Positions 33,742 to 42,796 of a stretch of 64,000 bases of DNA are shown piece by piece. Position 1 is the first letter of the stretch. The number at the start of each line of letters is the position of its first letter. A program made the translations under genes and the position numbers. Source of the DNA: Mycoavidus cysteinexigens_B. GTDB lineage: Bacteria > Pseudomonadota > Gammaproteobacteria > Burkholderiales > Burkholderiaceae. The notes under the pieces are model-generated. The model was not told where the DNA came from. It searched no databases and was given only the letters and a program-made list of their open reading frames with translations. The DNA lies in NCBI GenBank assembly GCA_031963465.1, contig JASSUG010000007.1, positions 62,001-126,000 on the forward strand. Reading direction: 5' to 3'.

Positions 33742-36700
33742 TTACCCAAGCCAGCGCCGCGCGTTACGGAAAATCCTAAGCCATGGGCTCTCTTCCGCCC
33801 AATCGTCAGGATGCCAGCTCATTTGCACGGTCCTAAATACCCGCTCTGGATGGGGCATTAATGCTGTAAAACGGCCATCTGGCGTGGTGACTGAAGTGAT
33901 ACCTGCGGGTGAGCCATTTGGATTGAACGGGTAACGCTCGGTTGGCGCACCGTTGTGATCAATATAACGGAGTGCGGTTAAGTGATGATTAATCTCATCA
34001 ATGTTACCTTGCTGCGAGAAATCAGCATAGCCTTCGCCATGCGCCACTGCAACCGGCAGGCGCGAACCCGCCATGCCCGCAAAAAATAAAGAGGGCGAGG
34101 GCTGAACCTCAACCAGCGATAGCCGCGCTTCAAATTGCTCCGATTTATTCCGGGTGAATTTAGGCCAGGCTTGGGCGCCAGGAATCATCTCCGCCAGGGC
34201 ACTCATCATTTGACAGCCATTGCATACGCCCAGCGCAAAGGTGTCGCCGCGCGTAAAGAACTCAGCAAACATGGCCGCTAGCGCTGTATTGAATTGGATG
34301 GTTTTAGCCCAGCCTTCGCCCGCCCCCAAGACATCGCCATAAGAAAAACCACCACAGGCAACTAGCCCCGTGAACTCGCTCAGCGTCGCTCGGCCAGCCA
34401 GCAAATCGCTCATATGCACATCATGCGCTGCAAAGCCCGCGCGATCAAAAGCGTAAGCCATTTCGAGATGCGAATTCACGCCCTGCTCCCGCAAAATCGC
34501 CACTCGCGGCCGCACGCCGGTGGCAATAAACGGCGCCGCAATGTCGTCGCTAGGATTAAAACTCAGCTGCGCCGACAAACCGGGGTCCTCAGTCGCAAGC
34601 AATGCATCGTACTCGCTATCTGCGCACAGCGGATTGTCACGCAAACGCGCGATGCGCCAGCTCGGCTCGCTCCACGTGCGTTGCAGTTCGGCCCGTGAAG
34701 CACTAAATATTTTTTTGGTATCGCGCCAAATCTCAATGGTGTCTTCTGCATTGGGTTGACCAATCACATGACTACATGCAGCTAGCTCGTGTTCGCGCAA
34801 AAGAGCAAACACCGCATCGCGATCTTGCGCCCGCACTTGGATCACCGCGCCGAGTTCTTCCGTAAAGAGCGCCCGCAGGGTTTGCTCTTCGCGCCGGCCG
34901 GTGATTTGCTGCGCCCAATTTTTGGCGTCGCCATAATCGGATTCATGGCCAGCTTCCAACATCAGCATATCGATATTCAGCGATACGCCGAGATGGCCCG
35001 CAAAGGCCATTTCGCAGATAGTGGTAAAGAAGCCGCCATCCGAACGGTCATGGTAGGCGAGTAATTTGCGTTGCGCATTCAGCTGCTGGATGGCTGCAAA
35101 AAAACGCTGCAAATCTTGCGCATCATCTAGGTCCGGCGTGGTATCGCCGACTTGTTGCGTCACTTGCGCGAGGATGCTGCCACCCAGCCGGTGACGCGCC
35201 CGTCCCAGATCGATGGCGATCAAGATCGTGTCACCTTTTTCTTCGGTGCGCCGCAATTGAGGGGTCAGGTGATGGCGTATATCTGTCACCGGTGCAAACG
35301 CAGAAATAATCAGCGAAACCGGGGAAGTCACTTCTTTATCAATCCCATTGTCTTGCCATTGGGTGCGCATGGATAATGAGTCTTTGCCGACCGGAATGCT
35401 GATACCCAGCGCTGGACACAGCTCAAGGCCAATGGCGCGCACCGTATCATACAGCGCCGCATCTTCACCCGGGCTGCCACAGGCAGCCATCCAGTTGGCG
35501 GAGAGCTTAACATCGGTCAATGCGGCAATCGGCGCGGCAGCCAGATTAGTAATCGCTTCGCCTAGCGCAATCCGGCCAGAGGCTGGCGCATTGATCACCG
35601 CGAGCGGCGCACGCTCTGCCATGGTCATCGCTTCGCCCCGGTAGCCAGCGTAGTCTAGTGCGGTAATCGCGCAATCGGCGACCGGCACTTGCCATGGACC
35701 GACCATTTGATCACGCACCGATAAACCACCAACCGTGCGGTCGCCAATCGTAATTAAAAACGATTTACTCGCGACGCTCGGATGCTTAAGCACCGCCACA
35801 GCAACCTCCGCTAGCGCCAGTCCTGTTAATTCGAGCGGCGCCAATCGCGGTGGCGTATGACTCACTTGGCGCTGCATCTGCGGCGCTTTGCCAAACAAGA
35901 CGTCGAGTGGCAAATCAACTGGCTGGGCTGCCGGCGCTGGCCGCTTGGCATCGACCAGTTGTAGGTGCTGCTCGTCGGTGGCAACGCCAACCACGGCAAA
36001 CGGGCAACGTTCGCGTAGGCACATGGCCTCGAAGGCTTTGAGCGCCGCCGGTGAGATCGCGAGGACATAGCGCTCTTGCGCCTCATTACTCCATATTTCA
36101 CGAGGCGATAGGCCACTTTCTTCTAGCGGCACCGCCTCGAGTTCAAAACGCGCGCCTTTTTTTGCTCCTTCCACTAACTCGGGCAAGGCATTGGATAAAC
36201 CGCCTGCACCCACGTCATGAATACTCAGAATGGGATTATCTGCGCCCAACTGCCAGCAAGCATTAATCACTTCTTGCGCACGGCGTTGCATCTCGGGGTT
36301 ACCCCGCTGGACTGAATCAAAATCAAGCTCAGCGGTATTCGCGCCGGTGGCCATTGAACTCGCGGCACCGCCCCCCATGCCGATGCGCATTCCGGGTCCG
36401 CCAATTTGCACCAACAAGGTTTTAGCTGGAAAATCAATTTTATGCGTCAGTTCATCCGCAATACTGCCGATTCCGCCGGCAATCATAATCGGCTTATGGT
36501 AGCCACGCATGCGTTGCGCAACCTTTTGCTCGTACACGCGGAAATAACCGCCCAAGTTGGGTCGGCCAAATTCATTATTGAAGGCCGCCGCGCCAAGCGG
36601 GCCGTCGATCATAATTTGTAATGGCGCAGCAATTTGTGATGGGCGACCATAAGGCATAGGCTTATCGGTAGCGTCGCCGGTGCTAGGTGGCGCCCCATCG

Positions 36701-37794
36701 CGGGTGTCTTCCCAAGCCGCGACAGCGCCGGGCAAATGGAGATTAGAGACGGAAAAACCCGCCAGCCCAGCTTTAGGTCGAGCCCCACGGCCAGTTGCCC
36801 CTTCATCTCGAATCTCACCGCCAGCACCGGTTGCCGCGCCCTGAAAGGGCGAAATTGCGGTTGGATGATTGTGCGTTTCAACCTTCATCAAGGTATGCAC
36901 CAACCCTTCACTGTGTTGATAGCACTGCGACTCGCCTTGGGCAAACCAACGTTGTGCCTGAGCGCCTGCCATCACTGCCGCATTATCCGAATACGCGACA
37001 ATCGTGCCTTGCGGGTGTAAGGCATGCGTATTTTTGATCATCTCAAATAGAGAATGATCCTGCGGCTCACCATCAATCGTCCAGCGAGCATTAAAAATTT
37101 TATGCCGGCAATGCTCACTGTTCGCTTGCGCGAACATCATTAATTCAACATCGGTTGGATTGCGACCCAGTTGCCCAAAAGCGGCCATCAGATACTCAAT
37201 TTCATCCGCCGTTAGGGCCAGGCCCAGGGCTAGATTAGCCTCTTCAAGGGCTTGCCGGCCTTGGCCAAGGTCAATGCTTTGTAAGGGTTGTGCCGGTAAT
37301 TCATCGAACAAGTGCTGCGCGTCAGCGCGGCTAGTCACCACGGTCTGGGTCATCCGATCATGCAAAACATCCGCAATCGCCGCGCGCGTTTTCTCTGATA
37401 AAGTCTGCTTGCCGCCAAACCATAAGCTACCGGCTTTAAGCAGCACTCGATATTCGACGCCACGCTCAATCCGGTGCACGGTGTGTAAGCCGCAATGACG
37501 TGCAATTTCAGTGGCTTTACTGGCCCACGGTGAAATTGTGCCAAAACGCGGGATGACTAAGAAATCCTCGCCTTTTTGGAAATCTTCGTCGCGCCCTAGT
37601 TCACCATAATGTAGCAGCGCCTCGATCCGTGCTGACTCATCAGAGGTGAGCGGCACCGTGCTATGCACCAAATGCAAATAGCGCGCGCGCACCGTCACAA
37701 TATTAGGATCTACCGCCTGCAGCATGGTTAGCAACTGCGTGCAACGGAAATTGGAAAGCGCTAAAGCGCCAGGGAAATATGAGAAATGGGTCAT
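33742..37794 (-). CDS. purL: Phosphoribosylformylglycinamidine synthase
   Basis: 1350 residues from the ATG at 37,794 (MTHFSYFPGALALSNFR); an open frame extends 61 codons upstream without homology. It is the long single-chain form: N-terminal PurS-like part, two AIRS-type synthetase domains (MKVETHNHPTAISPFQGAATG; LSIHDVGAGGLSNALPELVE) and a C-terminal class I glutaminase with GVCNGCQMMSALAEMIPGAQ (Cys nucleophile). It makes FGAM from FGAR, ATP and glutamine in purine synthesis. A single gene with no lesion. Confidence 0.96.
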   Translation of the reverse strand: MTHFSYFPGALALSNFRCTQLLTMLQAVDPNIVTVRARYLHLVHSTVPLTSDESARIEALLHYGELGRDEDFQKGEDFLVIPRFGTISPWASKATEIARHCGLHTVHRIERGVEYRVLLKAGSLWFGGKQTLSEKTRAAIADVLHDRMTQTVVTSRADAQHLFDELPAQPLQSIDLGQGRQALEEANLALGLALTADEIEYLMAAFGQLGRNPTDVELMMFAQANSEHCRHKIFNARWTIDGEPQDHSLFEMIKNTHALHPQGTIVAYSDNAAVMAGAQAQRWFAQGESQCYQHSEGLVHTLMKVETHNHPTAISPFQGAATGAGGEIRDEGATGRGARPKAGLAGFSVSNLHLPGAVAAWEDTRDGAPPSTGDATDKPMPYGRPSQIAAPLQIMIDGPLGAAAFNNEFGRPNLGGYFRVYEQKVAQRMRGYHKPIMIAGGIGSIADELTHKIDFPAKTLLVQIGGPGMRIGMGGGAASSMATGANTAELDFDSVQRGNPEMQRRAQEVINACWQLGADNPILSIHDVGAGGLSNALPELVEGAKKGARFELEAVPLEESGLSPREIWSNEAQERYVLAISPAALKAFEAMCLRERCPFAVVGVATDEQHLQLVDAKRPAPAAQPVDLPLDVLFGKAPQMQRQVSHTPPRLAPLELTGLALAEVAVAVLKHPSVASKSFLITIGDRTVGGLSVRDQMVGPWQVPVADCAITALDYAGYRGEAMTMAERAPLAVINAPASGRIALGEAITNLAAAPIAALTDVKLSANWMAACGSPGEDAALYDTVRAIGLELCPALGISIPVGKDSLSMRTQWQDNGIDKEVTSPVSLIISAFAPVTDIRHHLTPQLRRTEEKGDTILIAIDLGRARHRLGGSILAQVTQQVGDTTPDLDDAQDLQRFFAAIQQLNAQRKLLAYHDRSDGGFFTTICEMAFAGHLGVSLNIDMLMLEAGHESDYGDAKNWAQQITGRREEQTLRALFTEELGAVIQVRAQDRDAVFALLREHELAACSHVIGQPNAEDTIEIWRDTKKIFSASRAELQRTWSEPSWRIARLRDNPLCADSEYDALLATEDPGLSAQLSFNPSDDIAAPFIATGVRPRVAILREQGVNSHLEMAYAFDRAGFAAHDVHMSDLLAGRATLSEFTGLVACGGFSYGDVLGAGEGWAKTIQFNTALAAMFAEFFTRGDTFALGVCNGCQMMSALAEMIPGAQAWPKFTRNKSEQFEARLSLVEVQPSPSLFFAGMAGSRLPVAVAHGEGYADFSQQGNIDEINHHLTALRYIDHNGAPTERYPFNPNGSPAGITSVTTPDGRFTALMPHPERVFRTVQMSWHPDDWAEESPWLRIFRNARRWLG

Positions 37795-38049
37795 GTAGCA
37801 GATGCGTAGAATGGCGTGTACTGCACGCCGCAAGGCAGACAATTGCTTATTATACCTGCAATCTGCTGCCAGCTTGGAGGCAAAAAAAAGCACGGATGAG
37901 CAGTTTGATTTTGCCAACCCATGAAGATCAGCAACCAGTATGAAATAATGAGGCTTTAACGCAGCCTGACTTTGCACATCACTATGCTATGTGATATAGA
38001 AGATTGAGCTAAAACTCTTCATTTTTTGACTGGCATTTATCCAATTACA

Positions 38050-39666
38050 ATGTCCCTAACCTCACTTGCCGCTTGGACTGCACTTAAAGCGCATTACACG
38101 ACTATTTGCCACCAGCAAATGCGCGATTGGTTTGCTGTGGCAAACGATCTGGCCCCCACGCGGGCGCAACGTTTTACGCTTGAGAGCAGTGGCATCACGC
38201 TGGATTTCTCAAAAAATCGTATCACCGATGAGACGCTCAAACTACTCGTGCAACTGGCTCATGAGGCAGGGGTTCCAGCCGCGCGGGACGCGATGTTTGC
38301 CGGTGATATCGTCAATCCGACTGAAGCACGCGCGGCTTTACACACCTCCCTACGCGCCACCGATCCGCGTGCACCTTATGCGGCAGAGATTCAACAAGAG
38401 TGGCAGCGCATGGTCGCTTTCGCCGAGCAAGTCCGTCGCCAGCAATGGCTTGGGCACACCGGCAAACCGATTCAATCTATTGTCAACATTGGCATTGGTG
38501 GTTCAGATCTGGGGCCTAAAATGGTCTGCCATGCACTGCAGCCGTTAGGCGAGCCTAACCTATCGATGCATTTTGTCTCAAACGTTGATGGGGCAGATTT
38601 ACAACAGGTGCTGGCCCAAATCGATCCAGCGACAACGCTTGCCATCATTGTGTCCAAGACCTTTACCACGCTTGAGACCATGACCAACGCACACTCATTA
38701 CGCAGTTGGTTGCTCAGCCACGGTGTGCCCAAAGCTAAGCTTGGACAGCATTTGGTCGGCGTGTCTGCCGACCCAGCTAGGGCCATTCAATTGGGTATTG
38801 CGCCCGAGTGTGTTTTTAAAATCTGGGACTGGGTAGGAGGCCGCTACTCACTCTGGTCAGCCGTGGGCTTGTCGGCTCTGCTGTACATTGGACCGACGCA
38901 TTTTTCTGAACTGCTGGCAGGCGCGGCGCAGATGGATCAGCATTTTCGTGAAGCACCGCTAAGATGCAATTTGCCGACTATTTTGGCTTTGCTGGGTATT
39001 TGGTATCGAAATTTTTTTGGCGCGTCGAGCTATTTAATTGCGCCCTATGCCATTGCTTTACGTTACTTACCCGCTTATTTGCAACAGCTAGAGATGGAAA
39101 GTAATGGCAAGTCCGTGTGTTTGGATGGGGTCCCTGCTGATTATGAAACGGCTCCAGTACTATGGGGCGACACCGGGACCAACGGGCAACATGCATTTTT
39201 CCAGATGTTGCATCAGGGCTCTACGATGGTACCCGTTGATTTCATCGTCTCACTCACCGCTGAACATACCCTTGCCGGTCACCATACTCAACTACTCGCC
39301 AATTGCTTGGCGCAAAGCCAGGCGCTGATGCTTGGCCGCACGCAAACAGTACCACCCTGCGCTGGGTCAGATAGCGCAGCACTGATGCCTCACTTGACGT
39401 TTGCGGGTAATCGACCCAGCAATACGATGATGATTGACGCCCTCACGCCGCGTACGTTGGGCGCATTAATTGCTCTGTATGAGCATAAAACGCTAGTACA
39501 AGCCACGATTTGGAAGATTAACCCCTTTGATCAGTGGGGCGTGGAGCTTGGCAAGCAGTTGAGCGCTGTGATTGAACATGATTTAATCGCGCAAAAAGTG
39601 AACCCGGCACACGATTCATCAACGCGTGCATTAATCGCCCGCGCGCTACGCTTGGACCGCTTATAA
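38050..39666 (+). CDS. pgi: Glucose-6-phosphate isomerase
   Basis: 538 residues from the ATG at 38,050 (MSLTSLAAWTALKAHY); a start at 38,026 would add 8 residues. Signatures NIGIGGSDLGPKMVCHAL, then VSKTFTTLETMTNA and WVGGRYSLWSAVGL are present, and the C-terminal NPFDQWGVELGKQL carries the catalytic region. It interconverts glucose-6-P and fructose-6-P. It is divergent from purL, with a ~255-base intergenic region. Confidence 0.96.
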   Translation: MSLTSLAAWTALKAHYTTICHQQMRDWFAVANDLAPTRAQRFTLESSGITLDFSKNRITDETLKLLVQLAHEAGVPAARDAMFAGDIVNPTEARAALHTSLRATDPRAPYAAEIQQEWQRMVAFAEQVRRQQWLGHTGKPIQSIVNIGIGGSDLGPKMVCHALQPLGEPNLSMHFVSNVDGADLQQVLAQIDPATTLAIIVSKTFTTLETMTNAHSLRSWLLSHGVPKAKLGQHLVGVSADPARAIQLGIAPECVFKIWDWVGGRYSLWSAVGLSALLYIGPTHFSELLAGAAQMDQHFREAPLRCNLPTILALLGIWYRNFFGASSYLIAPYAIALRYLPAYLQQLEMESNGKSVCLDGVPADYETAPVLWGDTGTNGQHAFFQMLHQGSTMVPVDFIVSLTAEHTLAGHHTQLLANCLAQSQALMLGRTQTVPPCAGSDSAALMPHLTFAGNRPSNTMMIDALTPRTLGALIALYEHKTLVQATIWKINPFDQWGVELGKQLSAVIEHDLIAQKVNPAHDSSTRALIARALRLDRL

Positions 39667-39675
39667 TCTCAACCT

Positions 39676-40989
39676 ATGGATATTATTGTGATTGGTGCTG
39701 GCATTGCCGGCATGACAACGGCTTATTGTTTGCATGCTGCCGGCCACCGTGTTTGCGTCATTGAACAACACACTACAGTGGCGCAAAAAGCAAGTTTTGG
39801 CCATGGCGGCGTGATCTTACCGACACCGCTTGATACCTGGTTTGGCCCAGCGCTTTCGTTTAGCTCATGGCCCGCCTGGTTAGGTGGAGAAGCTACACGC
39901 AGGCAGGTGAGTAAAAGTGTATTAGGCTGCAGTTGGGTCCGCCGGTTTTTCAAGCAACCTAGCATTGAACAGCGTTTAGCGCACTACACTCGGCTCAAGC
40001 CGCTGATCGATCTAGCCGCTATCACGCTGGCAGAAATTGAAGCACGCCATGCGTTTGAATTTGAACAAAGCGCCGGTGTTTTGCATTTATTCCGCCAGGC
40101 CTCTGAGCTTAAAAGAGTGGCCCCGGCGCTGTCATTTTTAACCCAACACGAACATTCGTACCAGGTGCTCAAGGCGGAAGAATGCTACCGTGCAGAGCCC
40201 TCTATCCCGGCCCAGCAGCCACTCGCGGGGGGGATCTTATTACCCGATGATCGCAGTGCCAATTGCCCTCTTTTTGCCAAGCAGCTTAAGCCAGTCCTTG
40301 AGGAGGCTGGAGTACGCTTTTTGCTTGGCCGCACCGTGGTAAGCATTGACCCTACGCGGGCGCAGGTTGAACTCGAAGCACCGCAGCTCCGTTTTGAGGG
40401 TGACTCAAGCACCTTCCCTCTGCATGAGCTTGAAACCCTGACAGCGGATGCGATTGTGGTGGCGGCCGGAGCCGGCAGCTTGCCCTTGCTCGCCGACGCT
40501 GGCGTGCATTTGCCGCTACAACTGATGCAACTGCACGCCATCACCGCGCCGATTGCCCATGAAGAGCGCGCCCCTCATCTGACGATGGTTGATACGGTAC
40601 GGCACATTACCATGGTACGGTTCAATAACCGCTTACGGATTGCCGGCGCGATGATCAAAAATCAGCGTCATCAAAAACCATCAAAGTCCGATCCAAAACT
40701 GCGCCAACAAGCACTCGCTAAGGTGGCGCATGCCGTGCATGATTGGCTGCCGGGAGTGATGAAATTGTCTGCTGGCAGCTATTGGGATGGCAAACGGCTG
40801 CTATCGCCCGACGGCTTCCCCCTGGTGGGGGCCACCGCTCATCCACGGCTTTGGGTGAATCTCGGCCATGGACCAGTGGGCTGGGCACTGGCTTGTGGCA
40901 CGGCTAAAGCGCTCGCGGATAAACTGACCGGGCGCGCCTGTGAACTTGGCGCCGAGACGATGATGGCGCTCTCCCCTGCACGCTTTTAG
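39676..40989 (+). CDS. FAD-dependent oxidoreductase, DadA-like
   Basis: 437 residues. MDIIVIGAGIAGMTTAYCLH is the FAD-binding Rossmann motif, and FGHGGVILP followed later by DRSANCPLFAKQL and GYYWDGKRLLSPDGFPLVG-like text (here GSYWDGKRLLSPDGFPLVG) match the D-amino-acid dehydrogenase small-subunit family. It begins 9 bases after the pgi stop, so they are probably cotranscribed. Substrate is uncertain; DadA would oxidise D-alanine. Confidence 0.85.
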   Translation: MDIIVIGAGIAGMTTAYCLHAAGHRVCVIEQHTTVAQKASFGHGGVILPTPLDTWFGPALSFSSWPAWLGGEATRRQVSKSVLGCSWVRRFFKQPSIEQRLAHYTRLKPLIDLAAITLAEIEARHAFEFEQSAGVLHLFRQASELKRVAPALSFLTQHEHSYQVLKAEECYRAEPSIPAQQPLAGGILLPDDRSANCPLFAKQLKPVLEEAGVRFLLGRTVVSIDPTRAQVELEAPQLRFEGDSSTFPLHELETLTADAIVVAAGAGSLPLLADAGVHLPLQLMQLHAITAPIAHEERAPHLTMVDTVRHITMVRFNNRLRIAGAMIKNQRHQKPSKSDPKLRQQALAKVAHAVHDWLPGVMKLSAGSYWDGKRLLSPDGFPLVGATAHPRLWVNLGHGPVGWALACGTAKALADKLTGRACELGAETMMALSPARF

Positions 40990-41035
40990 AACTTATTTTA
41001 CTTCGACACGCTTTTAGAACTTATCTTATTTCGAA
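40981..41035 (+). repeat. Imperfect 28-bp tandem repeat at the 3' end of the dadA-like gene
   Basis: CACGCTTTTAGAACTTATTT is repeated at once as ACACGCTTTTAGAACTTATC. The repeat includes the stop codon and lies just before the ISAs1-type element, perhaps a scar of an insertion. Confidence 0.6.
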
Positions 41036-41065
41036 AAAAGCCTTCCCACATAGGGGGTGCACACC

Positions 41066-42263
41066 CAGGGCGATTGCGCTATGTTGCGCGCCTGAGGCCA
41101 AGCAACTGCTCGCGGTAGGCGTCATTAGTAGCCGCGCGCATTCTTCGACGCCGGATACTCAATGCAGAAAGATCCTGTTGTAGCAGATTAAGGGCGGTGC
41201 GCCGAATGAGGGCTAAATTAGAGGCGGTGCGTTTGAGTCGGGTCTGGTTAGCGTCTTCCTTAAACTGCACATCCAATACCCAGTGTTGCTGGTTCTCAAT
41301 AGCCCAGTGCGCGCGAATCACATGGGCCACCCGTTCCACATCAGTGAATGAGCACAAGAAGTAGTGCCGTTCACAGCTACGCTTACCTCGCAGTTCCCGC
41401 TCAGACTCCACCATAGCCACTGCCTTGAGTCCAGGCCAGCCTCCATAGGCCTTAAGCCAGTCAATCTCTGTACTCAGCACCACGCGCCGTGTCTCTATGC
41501 GTCCATGTGCTTTTTCGACCGTTGCCTCGCTACGCTGCACGGTGCCTTGAGCATCCTGATCATCTAGAAAAAAGCGGACCTCTTCGTACAGCGTTCGTTG
41601 GTTATCCTTGAGTGCCAGCACATAATCCGCCTTCTGCTTGAGAATCGCTTCTGCCACACTTTTTTGGCATCCTATCGCATCGATGGTCACTGTGGCACCG
41701 CGTGTATATCTAACTGCGCTAGGAGGGGCGCTATCGCAGGGATTTCATTACTTTTTTCCACCACTGGCTGTATGGCCAATACTAAGCGTGCCTCACTCGC
41801 AAATGCGCTCATCAAATGCAGCACACCACCAGATTGGCTACTCCCTCGTACTCGTTTGCCATCCAATGCAATATGTTTATCCGCAAGACTGGGTAAGCCT
41901 GCTTGTACCCACTGAACAAAGGCGCTTGCAAAAGCTCCTTTATCAATTCGACCTATTACATCGCTCAATGTATCGTGCGACGCAATCCCATGCGGCAACT
42001 CCAGAATTTGCCTCAGCCATTCCTCATGCTCGTAACCAAAATCCTTATATGCTTACCCAATCGTCATACCCCGCTAGCGTTCCGCATAACGTGATCATTA
42101 AGATATCTTCCAGCTTGTGTAGCTTATTACGCGTTACACGTCGCAGATCTGACAATTCAGCAAAGTACGGCAGCGGATTGGGTAGCATAGTGTCCTGACA
42201 AAATCCACACTATCTACTCCTTTTTTACGATAATGGCTACCCTTTTATAGCGCAATCGCCCTG
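41066..42263 (-). mobile_element. ISAs1-family insertion sequence, ~1.2 kb
   Basis: Perfect 17-bp terminal inverted repeats CAGGGCGATTGCGCTAT (41,066-41,082) and its complement (42,247-42,263) flank the transposase gene. No clear target duplication is seen. The transposase has two frameshifts, so the copy is probably inactive unless programmed shifts are used. Confidence 0.85.
41079..42188 (-). pseudogene. ISAs1-family transposase, two frameshifts
   Basis: From ATG 42,188: LPYFAELSDLRRVTRNKLHK, then EDILMITLCGTLAGYDDWVS, an ISAs1-type N-terminus. A shift at about 42,050 continues as KDFGYEHEEWLRQILELPHG and HIALDGKRVRGSSQSGG (first DDE Asp). A second shift near 41,690 leads to TIDAIGCQKSVAEAILKQKA, and YVLALKDNQRTLYEEV follows, then SERELRGKRSCERHYFL and HWAIENQQHWVLDVQFKED. 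Catalytic motifs are all present but spread over three frames. Confidence 0.88.
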
Positions 42264-42303
42264 TCTTAATATGCCATTTTCTTGCAATTTACGCCACCCT
42301 ATC

Positions 42304-42490
42304 TCGACGAAAAACCTTTACCACAAAAGGGCTTACGAGTTATTCAGGGTCGACTAAAGAAGTAGAAAGGCTGAATACTGAATCTCTTGCCATAAAAACA
42401 CTACGCTTAGGTATTAGCCAAAATAACGTATCAAGAGGATTTAAACTTGATCTAAAAAAAGTAGAAGAACTAAGTAAAAAGCTCAACTAG
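42304..42490 (+). pseudogene. C-terminal fragment of an unrecognised gene
   Basis: A plus-strand frame ending at TAG 42,488 reads GLTSYSGSTKEVERLNTESL, then AIKTLRLGISQNNVSRGFKL followed by a Lys-rich helix (DLKKVEELSKKLN). The codon use looks coding but there is no start within reach; the 5' part was probably displaced by the IS element next to it. I recognise no family. Confidence 0.35.
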
Positions 42491-42796
42491 TTCTAGAGTG
42501 CATTTCGACAATGGGTAAAGCAAGCCATTGTGTTACCAGTCGCCATTTCGATGACAGCAACGCCAGTCGGGTGTTCATATTTAGATGGGGTTCGCTTGGA
42601 TATGTTGGACGCGGCGCGGGGAAGCACTGTAAGATAAAAAATGTATGCTATTCTCGTGATATATGGCATAAATGTATCTAAAATCGGTCAAATCGCAAAA
42701 TTTTTAAAACTGTCCATCATTAAGATTATGTTAAATCGACATCACCCAGGTAGAGAAAGTCCCCAGCAGACTTTCTCACCGGTCCTCTTTCCTTTC
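42491..42796. other. Non-coding stretch downstream of the NACHT-WD40 gene
   Basis: About 300 bases with no supported gene. There is no convincing terminator for the large gene that ends at 42,797. Confidence 0.5.

Noticed and set aside
41638..42198. 186-codon plus-strand frame in the IS
   Set aside because: It is antisense to the ISAs1 transposase, which has clear DDE segments and terminal repeats.
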